A DNA stretch of 64,000 nt, from the NCBI RefSeq assembly GCF_000718555.1, contig NZ_JOAN01000012.1, positions 62,001 through 126,000 of the forward strand, written 5' to 3'. Source of the DNA: Micromonospora chokoriensis (GTDB lineage: Bacteria; Actinomycetota; Actinomycetes; Mycobacteriales; Micromonosporaceae). Below the pieces are notes generated by a model. The model did not search any database, was not told the DNA's origin, and saw only the letters and a list, made by a program, of their open reading frames with translations. The translations under genes and the position numbers were made by a program. Below are positions 48,301-56,986 of this stretch, one piece after another (position 1 is the stretch's first letter; each line of letters starts with the position of its first letter).

Positions 48301-48990
48301 ACCCGGTACACCGACGCGACGGTAACCCCCGGAGTGACCTACCACTACCGGATCCGGACGGAGAACGCGGTCAGCTACTCGTCCTGGTCCAACGGCGTAC
48401 CCGCCTCGGTGCACCTGGCCGCCCCGAGCGGTCTGGTCGCGACGCTCCCGCCGGCCGCGCCACTGCGGGCGGCGCTGCGCTGGACGAACCGGTCGTTCGC
48501 CACCGGCATCGACGTGCAGCGGGCCACCAACCCGACGTTCACCAGTGGCCCGGGCACCACGGCGATCGGGGTCGGCGACAACCACCTGGACGCGACCGTC
48601 GCGCCGGACACCACGTACTACTACCGGGTGCGGACCACCTATCTGGGTGCCGCCTCGGCGTGGTCGACGGTCGCCACGGTGACCTCGCCGCCCGCGCCGG
48701 GCACCCCGAGCGGGGTGAGCGCCACCGCGAGCGCGCCGGGGCCGGACACCGCGACCGTCATTCTGGCCTGGGCGGCGAGCACACCCGGCGGTCCAGGGTC
48801 CGGGTTCACCGTGCAGCGGGCGCTCGACCCGACCTTCGACCAGGAGGTGTCGACCTTCACGGTGACCGGCCGCGGCTTCACCAACACGGGGCTGGCCCGG
48901 GGCGTGACCTACCACTACCGGATTCGGTCGTTCAACGTCGTGGGCACCTCGCCGTACAGCGGGGTGGTCCTGGTGACGACGCCACCGTGA
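45373..48990 (+). CDS. Multicopper-oxidase-like protein with degraded copper sites and three FN3 domains
   Basis: A 1205-residue protein. Residues about 50-915 follow the cupredoxin arrangement of CotA/bilirubin-oxidase-like enzymes, but the copper motifs are altered: HLH is HLA (H223-A225), HDH is HDN (H286-N288), HPxHxH is EPLHVG (791-796) and the HCHxxxH type-1 site is HSQLAGH (895-901), so the copper cysteine is serine. Three FN3-like repeats follow (about 920-1205, each with VTYHYRIR or TYYYRVR). No signal peptide or Tat motif is visible. It is therefore probably structural or binding rather than an oxidase; a spore-coat role like that of CotA is speculation. ATG 45373, or 45379 with better spacing. 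Confidence 0.82.
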   Translation: MAMFRRLRSTFFERTTRDTDARDNDQAAAVPAARTAEETVSTPSLDPAVVPRYFGTVPNFAHSPRPTRGPDGKVAAGTGLRKFVDPLPIPGQPSRGDLGSHLPVAAPDTISYPGCDYYEIGLQEYAQRLHRDLPATRLRGYRQLNLGTDPAGHNTVVPPERQWHLGPMILARRGRPVRVKFINQLPTGRAGELFLPVDDTIEGAGLGPLDGPAPYPQNRAVLHLAGAQTGWTSAGNPGQWITPAGEITLYPTGPGLAHVPDMPAPGAGATTLYFPNEQSGRLLWLHDNTLGLARLTVYGGQLALYLLTDPAEDQLVADGVLPADQLPLVIEDKTFVPDDTQLAAEDPTWDRERWGARGSLWHPHVYQPRQNPYRTGGRNPTGRWDYGPWTRGCAPDDTRTDGSVPNPYHDPVDAPDEPPLSPGVPHPSAVPEAYGDTPLVNGVAYPYLEVLPRAYRFRILNACLDRSLNLQLYRACSDAAMWTADGALADPDAGEVPMVPATRAADRPTGWPTDGRDGGVPDPRAAGPEFIQIGNEAGLLPAPVVLPNRPIGYRYDRLDPTVLNVDGHTLLLAPGERADVLVDFSAVPPGSTLILYNDAPAPLPGFDSRYDQHTDGPDRSAEGGPPRTEPGYGPNTRTLLQFRVAGTPAPPYDLSRLRERLPRAYAASQRPPIVPQPVYDPAFGTRTVVETTVPVHATTVTFTPTAGTGPVTLPIAVKAAQQLFEPEHGRLVGRLGVGHPHAGPLNPTTLPLGATDPVTEVLFATDPAVPVGAPTDGTQLWRISGNVRQTEPLHVGGCDLQVINRVGWDGTLRPPHGTELGWKGIVRVNPREDVVVALRPAAPALPFKLGDSVRLLDPCRPAGARTGSTPISPADGRPATVVNQLVNLGWEYRWHSQLAGHRDAGMTRPLVLRVAPKAPTGLTATPVPGSATALPAITLAWTSNGGRPPATSHLLQRSTDATFGGEVTTITVAAAATRYTDATVTPGVTYHYRIRTENAVSYSSWSNGVPASVHLAAPSGLVATLPPAAPLRAALRWTNRSFATGIDVQRATNPTFTSGPGTTAIGVGDNHLDATVAPDTTYYYRVRTTYLGAASAWSTVATVTSPPAPGTPSGVSATASAPGPDTATVILAWAASTPGGPGSGFTVQRALDPTFDQEVSTFTVTGRGFTNTGLARGVTYHYRIRSFNVVGTSPYSGVVLVTTPP

Positions 48991-49032
48991 CCGGCCGGGG
49001 TTGGCGCGCGGCGCGGCGCGGGCGCGCGGTCA
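48988..49032. terminator. GC-rich hairpin including both convergent stop codons
   Basis: TGACCG (48988-48993) pairs with CGGTCA (49027-49032), and internal GCGCGC blocks (49004-49009, 49022-49027 region) can pair. Both outer arms contain a TGA stop (the MCO-like gene and pspM), as at 9708-9734. Confidence 0.35.
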
Positions 49033-49815
49033 GCGCGTCGGCGCGCGCAGCGGGGTGCCGACGGCGCGCAGCTCGGCGAGGGCGCCGGCGACCCCGTGCA
49101 GCAGGTCGGTCGCTTCGGTGAGCCGGTCGGCCGCCGGGTGCGCGGTCTCCGGTCGGGCGTCCTCGGCCAGGTAACCGGCGGCGGCGACCACCAGTCGTTC
49201 GTACGCCGCCACCCCGCCCTCCAGCTGCGCGGTCAGCGCGGCGTGCGCCTCGGCTAGCGGCGGCCGAGCGTCGGGCGGGGCCAGCCGCAGCGCACGTTCG
49301 ACGCTGGCCACCCGCGCGGCCAGGTCGCGCAGCGAACGGTCGGCGGCAGCGGCCTCCAGCACCGCCGGCTCGGCCAGCCCGGTGAGCCGAGGGGCCATCC
49401 CGGCCAGGGTGAGCGCCGCCCGATCCAGTCGGGCCCACTGCTCCCCGGCGCTGGTGCCGCGCAGCGCGATCCGGGAACGGACCCGGCGTACCTCGGCCAG
49501 CACACCAGGGCCGACCGGCAGCCGCTCGACGGCGGCGATCAACCGGGCTCGGGACCGGGCCGCCGCCTCGGCCGGGCCGAGCGCGGGCGGCGCCGGCTGG
49601 GCGGCCAGGGCGCGCACGTCGATCCAACGCCAGGCGGCGAGCGCCACCGCACTGCCCGCGGCGCCGGCCCAGGCCGCGTCGGGCAGACCAAGGCCGGCGT
49701 ACGGAGTCAGCACCACCGCGGCGCCGCCGAGCCCACCGGCCAGCACGCTCCACCGTCGGGCCGACCGGCGAAGCCGACCCAGCCTCCGGAAGTACCGCGT
49801 CCGCTCGTCTGCCAC
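49030..49815 (-). CDS. pspM: Phage-shock envelope stress protein PspM
   Basis: A 261-residue protein with two adjacent membrane helices near the N-terminus (about 23-42 and 47-65) and a long helical C-terminal part. It lies directly after pspA and clgR in the order of the mycobacterial Rv2745c-Rv2744c-Rv2743c genes, which is the main basis for the name. It would hold PspA at the membrane. GTG/ATG start at 49815 in a short gap after pspA. Confidence 0.8.
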   Translation of the reverse strand: MADERTRYFRRLGRLRRSARRWSVLAGGLGGAAVVLTPYAGLGLPDAAWAGAAGSAVALAAWRWIDVRALAAQPAPPALGPAEAAARSRARLIAAVERLPVGPGVLAEVRRVRSRIALRGTSAGEQWARLDRAALTLAGMAPRLTGLAEPAVLEAAAADRSLRDLAARVASVERALRLAPPDARPPLAEAHAALTAQLEGGVAAYERLVVAAAGYLAEDARPETAHPAADRLTEATDLLHGVAGALAELRAVGTPLRAPTR

Positions 49816-49838
49816 CCTGACCTCCTCGGTCCGGTCGT

Positions 49839-50714
49839 TCAGCCGGCGGCGGTCGGGTCGCCGGTGCCCCGCTCGCGGGCCATGCTGGCGCGCAGCTCGT
49901 CCAGCCGAGCGGCGGCCGTCGGATCGTTGGCCGGGCCGGCCTTCTCGGCCTGCGGCACGGCCGGTCGCTGCCCCGCGCCGCCGCCGAGCTGCTCCCCCGC
50001 CATGCTGGACCGGATCTGCTCCAGCCGCGCCGAGCCGGCCGAGTCGATCGTGGCCTTCTGAATCTCCAACATACGGCCCTCGACGGAGTTGCCGGCCAGT
50101 TCGGCGCGACCCATCGCGTTGGCGTACCGCCGCTCGATGCGGTCGCGCACCTCGTCCAGCGACGGGGTGTTGGTGGGCGCGGTCAGCGACGACATCGACT
50201 CCAGCGAACGGGCCACCGTCTCCTGCATCTTGGCCTGCTCCAGCTGGCTGAGCAGCTTGGTGCGCTCGGCGAGCTTCTGCTGGAGGATCATCGAGTTGTT
50301 CTCGACCGCACGGCGGGCCTGGGCGGCGGCGCCCAGCGCCTGGTCATGCAAGGTCTTCAGATCCTCGGTGGCCTGCTCGGCGGAGACGAGCTGACTGGCC
50401 AGCGTCTGCGCCGACTGCTCGAACCGCACCGCCTCGGCCTCGTCGCCCTTGGCCCGGGCCTGGTCGGAGAGGACCAGTGCCTGCCGGGCGTTGCCCTGCA
50501 ACCGCTCGACCTCGGACATCTGCCGGGACAGCTTTATCTCCAGCTGGCGCTGGTTGCCGATCACGGCGGCAGCCTGCTGAACCAGCGCCTGGTGCTGCCG
50601 CTGGGCATCCTCGATGGCCTGCTGGATCTGCACCTTGGGATCGGCGTGCTCGTCGATCTTCGCACCGAAGAGTGCCATCAGGTAGTTCCAGCCCTTGACG
50701 AACGGGTTCGCCAT
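49839..50714 (-). CDS. pspA: PspA/IM30 family membrane-stress protein
   Basis: A 291-residue ESCRT-III-like protein: [38 protein letters not shown] starts the family domain, followed by long coiled-coil helices ([37 protein letters not shown]). The C-terminal tail has two related SS/MAGEQ- and MARERG-containing segments. It coats and repairs stressed membrane. It lies between clgR and pspM; expression under ClgR control is expected by analogy with Mycobacterium. Confidence 0.93.
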   Translation of the reverse strand: MANPFVKGWNYLMALFGAKIDEHADPKVQIQQAIEDAQRQHQALVQQAAAVIGNQRQLEIKLSRQMSEVERLQGNARQALVLSDQARAKGDEAEAVRFEQSAQTLASQLVSAEQATEDLKTLHDQALGAAAQARRAVENNSMILQQKLAERTKLLSQLEQAKMQETVARSLESMSSLTAPTNTPSLDEVRDRIERRYANAMGRAELAGNSVEGRMLEIQKATIDSAGSARLEQIRSSMAGEQLGGGAGQRPAVPQAEKAGPANDPTAAARLDELRASMARERGTGDPTAAG

Positions 50715-50912
50715 CTCCGCGGTATCCCCTCAGTAGCGTCGCTGCACCACGGCCGGGCCGGCTGAAACCGACCGACCGGGACCGGCCGGCCTCCATCGTC
50801 CCAGCCGAACGCCAATGAGGCATCCGTACCGGCGGTCGACAGCACCGGCACCTCCTGCGAGCCACCCTACGCGGCCGGGGCCAACCCGCCCATGGTCAAC
50901 CGGATCGGCGAC

Positions 50913-51347
50913 TCAGGCGGCGCAGACCACGTCCCGGTCGCGCTCCGTCGGGCGAACACGGGTGCTGCGCAGCGTGGCCTTGAGCGGCGAGTCCTGGCGG
51001 ACCGAGACAGCCACCTTGCCGTCGGAGGTGACCTGACGGACACCCCGGTTGGTGCTCTTGGCTGCGGCGTCGGCCGGCTCGTCCTGCATCGAGACGAGCA
51101 CCCCGGGCATCTGCTCGGCGAGCGCCACGGTGTCGCTCACCTCGAGCAGCAGCTCGGACAGGCGGGCACCGAGGGCGTCGCAGATCGCGGCGAGCAGCTC
51201 GCTGGACGGCTCCTTGTGCCCCCGCTCGATCTCGGAGAGGTAGCCGAGGCTGACGTTGGCGGCGGTGGAGACCTCACGCAGCGTGCGCTGCTGCCCCTGC
51301 CGGCGCGCTCGCAGTGCGTCACCGATCACCCGGCGTAGCAGGATCAT
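50913..51347 (-). CDS. clgR: ClgR, helix-turn-helix regulator of Clp and Psp genes
   Basis: A 144-residue XRE-type regulator: [30 protein letters not shown] holds the HTH (about 25-55). The C-terminus ends VVCAA; in Streptomyces ClgR the terminal Ala-Ala is a ClpP-dependent degron, so the protein is probably unstable. ATG at 51347 follows GGGGGAGG. ClgR activates clp protease genes and, in mycobacteria, pspA. The 198 bp to pspA suggests pspA may have its own promoter. Confidence 0.88.
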   Translation of the reverse strand: MILLRRVIGDALRARRQGQQRTLREVSTAANVSLGYLSEIERGHKEPSSELLAAICDALGARLSELLLEVSDTVALAEQMPGVLVSMQDEPADAAAKSTNRGVRQVTSDGKVAVSVRQDSPLKATLRSTRVRPTERDRDVVCAA

Positions 51348-51432
51348 CGCACCTCCCCCTGAGGGATACCTCGCGCCCGGCGCTGGGCAGCCGGTCGCGG
51401 CGGGCCGCGCCGACCCCGAACGTCGGAGCCTT

Positions 51433-51455
51433 CCCGCAACCGTACCCGTTGCGGG
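51433..51455. promoter_or_regulatory. Palindromic operator candidate upstream of clgR
   Basis: Perfect 8-bp arms CCCGCAAC and GTTGCGGG with a 7-nt spacer, 86 bp before clgR. On the minus strand the spacer contains TACGGT, a plausible -10 box. It does not match the ClgR box I recall (TTCGC-type arms), so its protein is unknown. Confidence 0.4.
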
Positions 51456-51568
51456 CCCAGCCGACATCCCGCCCCGCCCGTCGGTTCGCTGGGACGGGCT
51501 CACCGGGGTACGCCGCAGCCCGTTCCCGCCCGCCTCAGCGGTCCCGGGCACGATCCCGGCCTCGGCGT

Positions 51569-52048
51569 TCACCGCGTCGCGGCGCTGAGCCGCTCGGCGA
51601 GCAGCCGCAGCGCCTCGACCACTGCCGCCGCGCGGACGTGGTCCCGCCCGCCGCCCAGGTCGAGTTGGCGAACCTCGCCACCGTTGGGGCCGGCGACCGC
51701 GACGTAGACCAGGCCGACGGGCTTGCCGTCCTGCGGCTCCGGGCCAGCGACGCCGGTGGTGGCGAGCCCCCAGTCCGCGCCGCAGCGTTGCCGGCCACCC
51801 TCGGCGAGCGCCGCCGCCACGTCCGGGTCCACCGGCCCTCGCTCGGACAGCAGATCGGCGGGTACGCCGGCCAGGGTGCCCTTCAGGTCGGTGGCGTAGA
51901 CCACGAGGCCGCCCCGGAAGACCGCACTGACCCCGGCGATATCCACGATCGATGCGGCCAGCGACCCACCGGTGAGCGATTCGACAGTGGCCAGGGTCTC
52001 GTGCCGCTCGGCCAACCGATGCACAACCCCCGCCGCAGCACTACCCAC
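51569..52048 (-). CDS. CinA-family nicotinamide-nucleotide amidohydrolase
   Basis: A 159-residue stand-alone CinA C-terminal domain (PncC): [32 protein letters not shown], then [25 protein letters not shown]. It deamidates NMN in pyridine-nucleotide salvage. The N-terminal MoaB-like half is absent, as is usual in actinobacteria. GTG at 52048 is chosen, but the frame stays open through the G-rich palindrome arm upstream, so the true start is uncertain. Confidence 0.88.
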   Translation of the reverse strand: MGSAAAGVVHRLAERHETLATVESLTGGSLAASIVDIAGVSAVFRGGLVVYATDLKGTLAGVPADLLSERGPVDPDVAAALAEGGRQRCGADWGLATTGVAGPEPQDGKPVGLVYVAVAGPNGGEVRQLDLGGGRDHVRAAAVVEALRLLAERLSAATR

Positions 52049-52201
52049 CCCAACCCCCTCCACCCAACCCCAACCCCAACCCAAGCGCGTCGATCATGAA
52101 GTTAGCGTCACGACACGCCGCCCCGGGTGGCAATAACTCCATGATCACCGAGGGAGAGCGGGGGTGGGAGGGCCGGGAGGGGGAGGTTACGGGGGTTATT
52201 A
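52041..52201 (-). repeat. Second telomere-like palindrome, between pgsA and cinA
   Basis: Read on the minus strand: the pgsA TAA stop, then TAACCCCCGTAACC and a C-rich tract of about 50 nt, inner arm GGTGATCATGGAGTTATTG, a GC-rich loop, inner arm CGCTAACTTCATGATCGACG, then a G-rich tract reaching the cinA start at 52048. The G tract contains GGGTTGGGGTTGGGGTTGGG (52063-52082), a G-quadruplex motif. It has the same layout and orientation relative to its neighbours as the element at 36272-36400. Confidence 0.7.
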
Positions 52202-52879
52202 GCGAGGGCGGCGGAGGCGGAGGGCTTGGGCTATGTAGTCGAAGCCGGTGGCCACCGTGACCAGGACGGCGGCGGCCATGATCCACGGGCCGACGGCGGC
52301 GAGAGCTGCCGGCATCGGCCAGAGGTACCAGGCGATGGCCAGGATCTGGAGCGCGGTCTTGACCTTGCCGCCTCGGCTGGCGGCGATCACACCGTGCCGG
52401 ATCACCCAGAACCGCAGCCCGGTGATGCCCAGCTCGCGGACGAGGATCAGCGCGGTCACCCACCAGGGCAGTTGGTCGTACCAGGAGAGCAGCACCAGGG
52501 CCGCGCCGGTGAGCGCCTTGTCGGCGATCGGGTCGGCCACCTTGCCGACCGAGGTGACCAGCCCGAACCGGCGGGCGATCCAGCCGTCCACCAGGTCGGT
52601 CGCCGAAGCCACCGCGAAGATCAGGCAGGCGGCCATCCGCCAACCGGAGTGGGTCATCCCGGACGCGATCACCGAGGCGGCGAAGACCGGCACCAGCACC
52701 AGCCGCAGGGCGGTCAGCGCGTTGGCCGCGTTCACGACCGGCACCACGGGCACCACGGCCACCACGCGGGGCGGCGTCGACTCCGTCGCCCCGGTCACCG
52801 CCGCACTCCGCTCGGGCCGCCCTGGCGTTCCCGGCACCGCACCACCTGGCTCCCCCGCTCCGCTCGGGCCCGCCGTCAC
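52199..52879 (-). CDS. pgsA: CDP-diacylglycerol-glycerol-3-phosphate 3-phosphatidyltransferase
   Basis: A 226-residue membrane enzyme for phosphatidylglycerol synthesis. The CDP-alcohol phosphotransferase motif D95-xx-D98-G-xx-AR-...-G112-xxx-D116-xxx-D120 is complete. About 45 variable residues precede the first helix. The GTG start overlaps the rimO stop (GTGA). It ends in TAA supplied by the downstream palindrome. Confidence 0.93.
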   Translation of the reverse strand: MTAGPSGAGEPGGAVPGTPGRPERSAAVTGATESTPPRVVAVVPVVPVVNAANALTALRLVLVPVFAASVIASGMTHSGWRMAACLIFAVASATDLVDGWIARRFGLVTSVGKVADPIADKALTGAALVLLSWYDQLPWWVTALILVRELGITGLRFWVIRHGVIAASRGGKVKTALQILAIAWYLWPMPAALAAVGPWIMAAAVLVTVATGFDYIAQALRLRRPR

Positions 52880-54384
52880 CGTGCCGCGCCGGGCGCCGCC
52901 GAGATCATCTCATCCGGCACCGCGAGCAGGTCCACCCCTTCGGTGCCGGTCACCGTCGCGCGTACCAGGTCACCCGGGCGCAGCGCGGCCAGGTCGACCC
53001 CACCGTCGGCTGGTGCGACCAGGGTGGTGGAACCGTCCACCTCCGGCGCCTGGTGCGCCGCCCGGCCCTCCACCACGCCGTCGGAGACCGAGTCGACAAG
53101 CACCTCGACGGTCGAGCCGAGGCGGTCCTCGGCCCGCTGCGAGCAGAGCTCGTCGGCGAGGGCGCTGAGCCGGTCGTAGCGTCGCTTGATCGTCGCCGCG
53201 GAGACCTTGCTGGGCAGGCCGGCGGCCTCGGTGCCGTCCTCGTCGCTGTAGTCGAACATGCCGATCGCGTCGAGCCGGGCCTCGGTCAGGAACCGGACCA
53301 GCTCGTCGACGTCGGCACGGGTCTCGCCGGGGAAACCGACGATGAAGTTGCTCCGGGCGCCCGCGTCCGGGGCCAGCGCACGGGCACTCGCCAGCAGCTC
53401 CAGGAATCGGTCGGTGGAGCCGAAACGCCGCATCCGGCGCAGCACCGGCTCGCTGGAGTGCTGGAACGACAGGTCGAAGTACGGGGCCACGCCCGGGGTC
53501 GTGGCGATCGCCTCGACCAGCCCGGGCCGGGTCTCGGCCGGCTGAAGGTAGCTGGCCCGCACCCGGACGATGCCGGTCACCGCGGCGAGCTGCGGCAGCA
53601 GCTTCTCCAGGGCGCGCGGGTCACCCAGGTCCTTGCCGTACGAGGTGGAGTTCTCGCTGACCAGCACCAGCTCCCGTACGCCGGACTTGGCCAGCCACTC
53701 CGCCTCGGCGAGCAGCTCGTCCGGCGTACGCGAGACGAACGCCCCCCGGAAGGCGGGGATGGCACAGAACGCGCAGCGGCGGTCGCAGCCGCTGGCCAGC
53801 TTCAGCGAGGCCACCGGGCCGGTGTCCAGCCGTCGGCGCAGCACCTGACGCAGGTGCGCTGGGGTGTGCTCGTCGGTGTCGACGATGGTGCGGGTCACGG
53901 TGCCGTGGCCGGGCAGCGACACCTTGCTGTCGCGGCGCTGCACCGGGGTCAGCGGCAGCAGCTCACGCCGGTCGCGGGGGGTGTGCGCGGTGATCTGCTC
54001 GCCGGCGACGACGGCGTTCAACCGGGCGGCGATGTCGGGGTAGTCGTCGAAGCTCAGCACCGCCTGCGCCTCGGGCAGGCTGTCGGCCAACTCCCGACCG
54101 TACCGCTCGGCCATGCAGCCAGCGGCGACCACCTTGGCGCCGGTGCCGGCGGCGGCGAGCAGGGTCTGGATCGAGTCCTGCTTGGCCTTCTCCACGAAAC
54201 CGCAGGTGTTGACGACCACCACGTCGGCGCCCTCGCCGTCGGTGGTCACCTGCCAGCCCTCGGCGTGCAGGCGGGCGGCCAGCTCCTCCGAGTCGACCTC
54301 GTTGCGGGCACAACCCAGGGTCAGCAGGGCGACGCGACGGCCCTCGGCGTGGTCAGCGGGAGAAGGAGAGGTGGCAGACACCAT
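52876..54384 (-). CDS. rimO: Ribosomal protein S12 methylthiotransferase RimO
   Basis: A 502-residue radical SAM enzyme that methylthiolates Asp of ribosomal protein S12. Three MTTase cysteines are C25, C61 and C90; the radical SAM cluster is C200, C204, C207 (CDRRCAFC). A TRAM domain closes the C-terminus ([21 protein letters not shown]). ATG at 54384 is chosen; 17 further upstream codons are open. It is coupled to pgsA. Confidence 0.94.
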   Translation of the reverse strand: MVSATSPSPADHAEGRRVALLTLGCARNEVDSEELAARLHAEGWQVTTDGEGADVVVVNTCGFVEKAKQDSIQTLLAAAGTGAKVVAAGCMAERYGRELADSLPEAQAVLSFDDYPDIAARLNAVVAGEQITAHTPRDRRELLPLTPVQRRDSKVSLPGHGTVTRTIVDTDEHTPAHLRQVLRRRLDTGPVASLKLASGCDRRCAFCAIPAFRGAFVSRTPDELLAEAEWLAKSGVRELVLVSENSTSYGKDLGDPRALEKLLPQLAAVTGIVRVRASYLQPAETRPGLVEAIATTPGVAPYFDLSFQHSSEPVLRRMRRFGSTDRFLELLASARALAPDAGARSNFIVGFPGETRADVDELVRFLTEARLDAIGMFDYSDEDGTEAAGLPSKVSAATIKRRYDRLSALADELCSQRAEDRLGSTVEVLVDSVSDGVVEGRAAHQAPEVDGSTTLVAPADGGVDLAALRPGDLVRATVTGTEGVDLLAVPDEMISAAPGAAR

Positions 54385-54453
54385 CCGAGGGTACCGGGCC
54401 GACCGGGGAAGCCCACGCACGCGGGCTCGCCACACGGCCCGGTGTACGCCTCG

Positions 54454-55695
54454 TCACCGACCCTGGGCAGCGGCACCCCCGTCGGCGGGCGACGGCGCGG
54501 CCCGCTGGACGGTCACCCCGAGCACCCGACGGGTCCACGGTCGGACGTGCGCGGTCACCACGTCACCGAGCCGGCATTCGTCCGCGATCTTGTTCGGGAG
54601 GATCCAGGCGCGCAGTTGGTCGGCGTGGCCGTCGTCGATGACGAGGTAGTGGTTGATCGGTCTACCCGGCCCGTCGTCCGAGGGCTGCCGTGTCCAGACC
54701 TCGTGCCAGAGCACCTCCCCGGTGACCGTGGCCGGGGCGGCCCGGTCGAGCGGTGTCCGGTACCGGGTGAGCCCGCCCGGGTAGCTGACGCTGACCTGCC
54801 GCCACCTACCTCCGTACGACGACCAGAGCCGCTCGCGGTCGGCCACGCCGAAGGTGGTCAGAGAGGAAGTGAGGCCGAGCGCACTGCCGTACGCCAGGCG
54901 GCGGTCTCCGGCCGGGACGGCGGCGGGCGGCAGGTCGCCGATGGCCTGGTGCCCGGCGAGCCAGGCGCGCAGCCCCAGCCAGCGGGCGGCGGCGGCGCGC
55001 CCGGCGGGGGTGTCCCGCTCGCCCAGATCCCGGCGGGCGATGCCGATGAGCACCATGGCGGTGATGAAGAAGGCGGCGACCGCGCCGTACCGGTCCCCGC
55101 CAGAGCGGGTCACGTAGTGCCAGGATCCGGCCGCCACCCCGCCGCCGGCGACCGCGCCGAGCAGGCTGAGCAGGCCGACTAGCGGGCGGGAGACCCGGCG
55201 GCGGGACAACCCGAGCCGTTGGGCGTCGGCCACCACCGCTCGGCGCAGCCGGGTGGACCAGGCGGTGAATCGAGCGGCGTCGGAGAAGCTCAGCGCGGCC
55301 AGCGGGACGACACCGTCGACCGCGCGCTCGGCCACCCGGTCGTAGACCTGGCGCTCGTACCCATTGAGGTCGTCGGGCGCGCGGCCGGTGAGGTGCGCCG
55401 TGGTGTTTTGGGGATCCGGGCCGGTCTGGCGCAGCTCCAGATACCGGCGCGCGGCGAGGTCGAGCAGGGTGGACTGGGCGGCGTCGACCGTCTGCCGCCA
55501 CCGGTTGGTCAGCAGGTTCACCACCGCTGGGGGCTCCTGACCGGGGAGATCCCCGACGGCGGGGCCCGGGGCCACCACGGCGGGTCGGCAGGCCAGCAGG
55601 GTGGTCCCGTAGATCACCGCCCAGCCGGCCAGGCTCGCCGCCGGCAGGCCGATCTCGATGACCGGGTCGGAAAGGTTCACTGCGGCGAGGGTCAT
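54454..55695 (-). CDS. DUF2207-like membrane protein
   Basis: A 413-residue protein: one N-terminal helix (about 14-36), a soluble region (AVVNLLTNRWRQTVDAAQSTLLDLAARRYLEL, typical of the C-terminal half of DUF2207 proteins), a helix pair near 175-220, and a soluble C-terminal domain (TVTGEVLWHEVWTRQPSDDG ... DVVTAHVRPWTRRVLGV). It lacks the usual N-terminal extracellular DUF2207 domain. Function unknown. Confidence 0.65.
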   Translation of the reverse strand: MTLAAVNLSDPVIEIGLPAASLAGWAVIYGTTLLACRPAVVAPGPAVGDLPGQEPPAVVNLLTNRWRQTVDAAQSTLLDLAARRYLELRQTGPDPQNTTAHLTGRAPDDLNGYERQVYDRVAERAVDGVVPLAALSFSDAARFTAWSTRLRRAVVADAQRLGLSRRRVSRPLVGLLSLLGAVAGGGVAAGSWHYVTRSGGDRYGAVAAFFITAMVLIGIARRDLGERDTPAGRAAAARWLGLRAWLAGHQAIGDLPPAAVPAGDRRLAYGSALGLTSSLTTFGVADRERLWSSYGGRWRQVSVSYPGGLTRYRTPLDRAAPATVTGEVLWHEVWTRQPSDDGPGRPINHYLVIDDGHADQLRAWILPNKIADECRLGDVVTAHVRPWTRRVLGVTVQRAAPSPADGGAAAQGR

Positions 55696-55836
55696 GGCGC
55701 CTCATGTTCGGGTCGCTCCGCCGGCCCGTCGCGGCGGTCCCCCACAGCATGATCGATTAGCGGTGCCGCCACGGCCGCCCGGTCGCACAGGTGGCGCTCC
55801 ACTGTTCGGCCAGTCCGTCCGCGACGGCGTCCCGGC

Positions 55837-56760
55837 CTAGCGCGACGCGGCGCCCACCCGGGTCAGCGCGTCGAGCAGGAAGACCTCGGTGCCGGCCAGG
55901 CCGGTGGAGCAGAAGACGGAGATCTGGTCCACGGTGGTCCGGCCGGGGACCGCGCCGGCCAGGATGCCACCCAGGTCGCGCAACCGCCCGGCGTACGGGG
56001 TTGTGGCCGCGAGCATCGGCGGCTGGTAGTCCGCCGCCTGGGCCGGTGAATCGGTGACCAGCACCCCGGCTACGTCCAGCAGGTCTGTGCCGAACTCGCT
56101 GCGGTCGCGCTGCTTGAAGCCGACCGCGTTGACGTGTGTGCCGGGGCTGAGGTCGGCGGCGCGCAGGACCGGGGTCGGGCTGGTGGTGGCGAGCACCACC
56201 ACGTCCCGCCCGGCGACGGCCGAGCCCGCGTCGGCGACCGCGCGGGCTGGCACGCCCAGTTCGCTGCGGACCCGAGCGGCGAAGGCGTCCCGGCGCACGG
56301 CCGAGCGGCTGTGCACCACCACCTCGCGCAACGGACGGACCGCGGCGGCGGCCCAGACCTGGGTCCACGCCTGCCTGCCGGAGCCGATCACCCCGAGGGT
56401 GGCGGCGTCAGGACGGGCCAGCGCGTCGACCGCGAGACCGCCCAACCCTCCGGTACGACGGGAGCCCAACTCCTCGCCGACCGCGACCGCCCGGATCGCC
56501 CCGGTGCCGGCGTCGTGCAGCACCACCAACTGCTCGCTCTGCGGGTGACCAAAGGTGTCGTACGAGCGGAAGCCGTACCACTCGCCGACCAGGTGCCCGG
56601 CGGTGAGCACCATCCGCCCGCCGCTCAGTGGTGCGGCGGCCCGGGGCGGCGCGATGAGGCGTCCCTCGTACGCGGCCAGAAGGGCGGCGCGCATGGCGTC
56701 GACCGTGGTGGCGGCGTCCAGCGCGGCGGCAACCTCGGGGTCGGCGTAGAGCATGGTCAT
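55837..56760 (-). CDS. Ornithine cyclodeaminase/mu-crystallin family protein
   Basis: A 307-residue NAD(P)-dependent protein: TLGVIGSGRQAWTQVWA is the Rossmann loop, with GRMVLTAGHLVGEWYGFRSYDTF and HVNAVGFKQRDRSEFGTDLL as family blocks. Members deaminate ornithine or reduce cyclic imines; the substrate is unclear. It is divergent from the guanidine-riboswitch Gdx gene. ATG at 56760. Confidence 0.87.
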   Translation of the reverse strand: MTMLYADPEVAAALDAATTVDAMRAALLAAYEGRLIAPPRAAAPLSGGRMVLTAGHLVGEWYGFRSYDTFGHPQSEQLVVLHDAGTGAIRAVAVGEELGSRRTGGLGGLAVDALARPDAATLGVIGSGRQAWTQVWAAAAVRPLREVVVHSRSAVRRDAFAARVRSELGVPARAVADAGSAVAGRDVVVLATTSPTPVLRAADLSPGTHVNAVGFKQRDRSEFGTDLLDVAGVLVTDSPAQAADYQPPMLAATTPYAGRLRDLGGILAGAVPGRTTVDQISVFCSTGLAGTEVFLLDALTRVGAASR

Positions 56761-56880
56761 GGTGGCGATACTGCAAGTTGAAGTCAGGTGGAGGTCAACC
56801 GACCGTGGCGGTGGTCACCGCCAGGCCGCCCGAGCCGGTGCTAGCGTCGGCATCGGTGGCCCCGGATGCTCGTGGCCGCT

Positions 56881-56923
56881 CCGGACGAGTGGTGGGCGTA
56901 CCCGGTCAGGCCAAGACGCCCCG
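56881..56923 (+). ncRNA. Guanidine-III (ykkC-III) riboswitch
   Basis: The stretch CCGGACGAG, GGGCGTACCCGGTCAGG and CAAGACGCCC reproduces the guanidine-III consensus I recall from Thermobifida fusca. Helix GGGCGT/ACGCCC (56894-56899 with 56916-56921) and the pseudoknot CCGG/CCGG (56881-56884 with 56902-56905) can both form. It ends about 60 bp before the Gdx-type exporter. Guanidinium should switch the gene on. TAGCGT (56842-56847) is a possible -10. Confidence 0.85.
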
Positions 56924-56986
56924 CGTGACGTGCAAACTCGACTCGTCCCGGCGCGGCAGCCCCGGGCGCTTTCCGTGAGGTGAACG

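Noticed and set aside
45373-48990. Functional copper oxidase or laccase
   Set aside because: The type-1 cysteine and several copper histidines are replaced.
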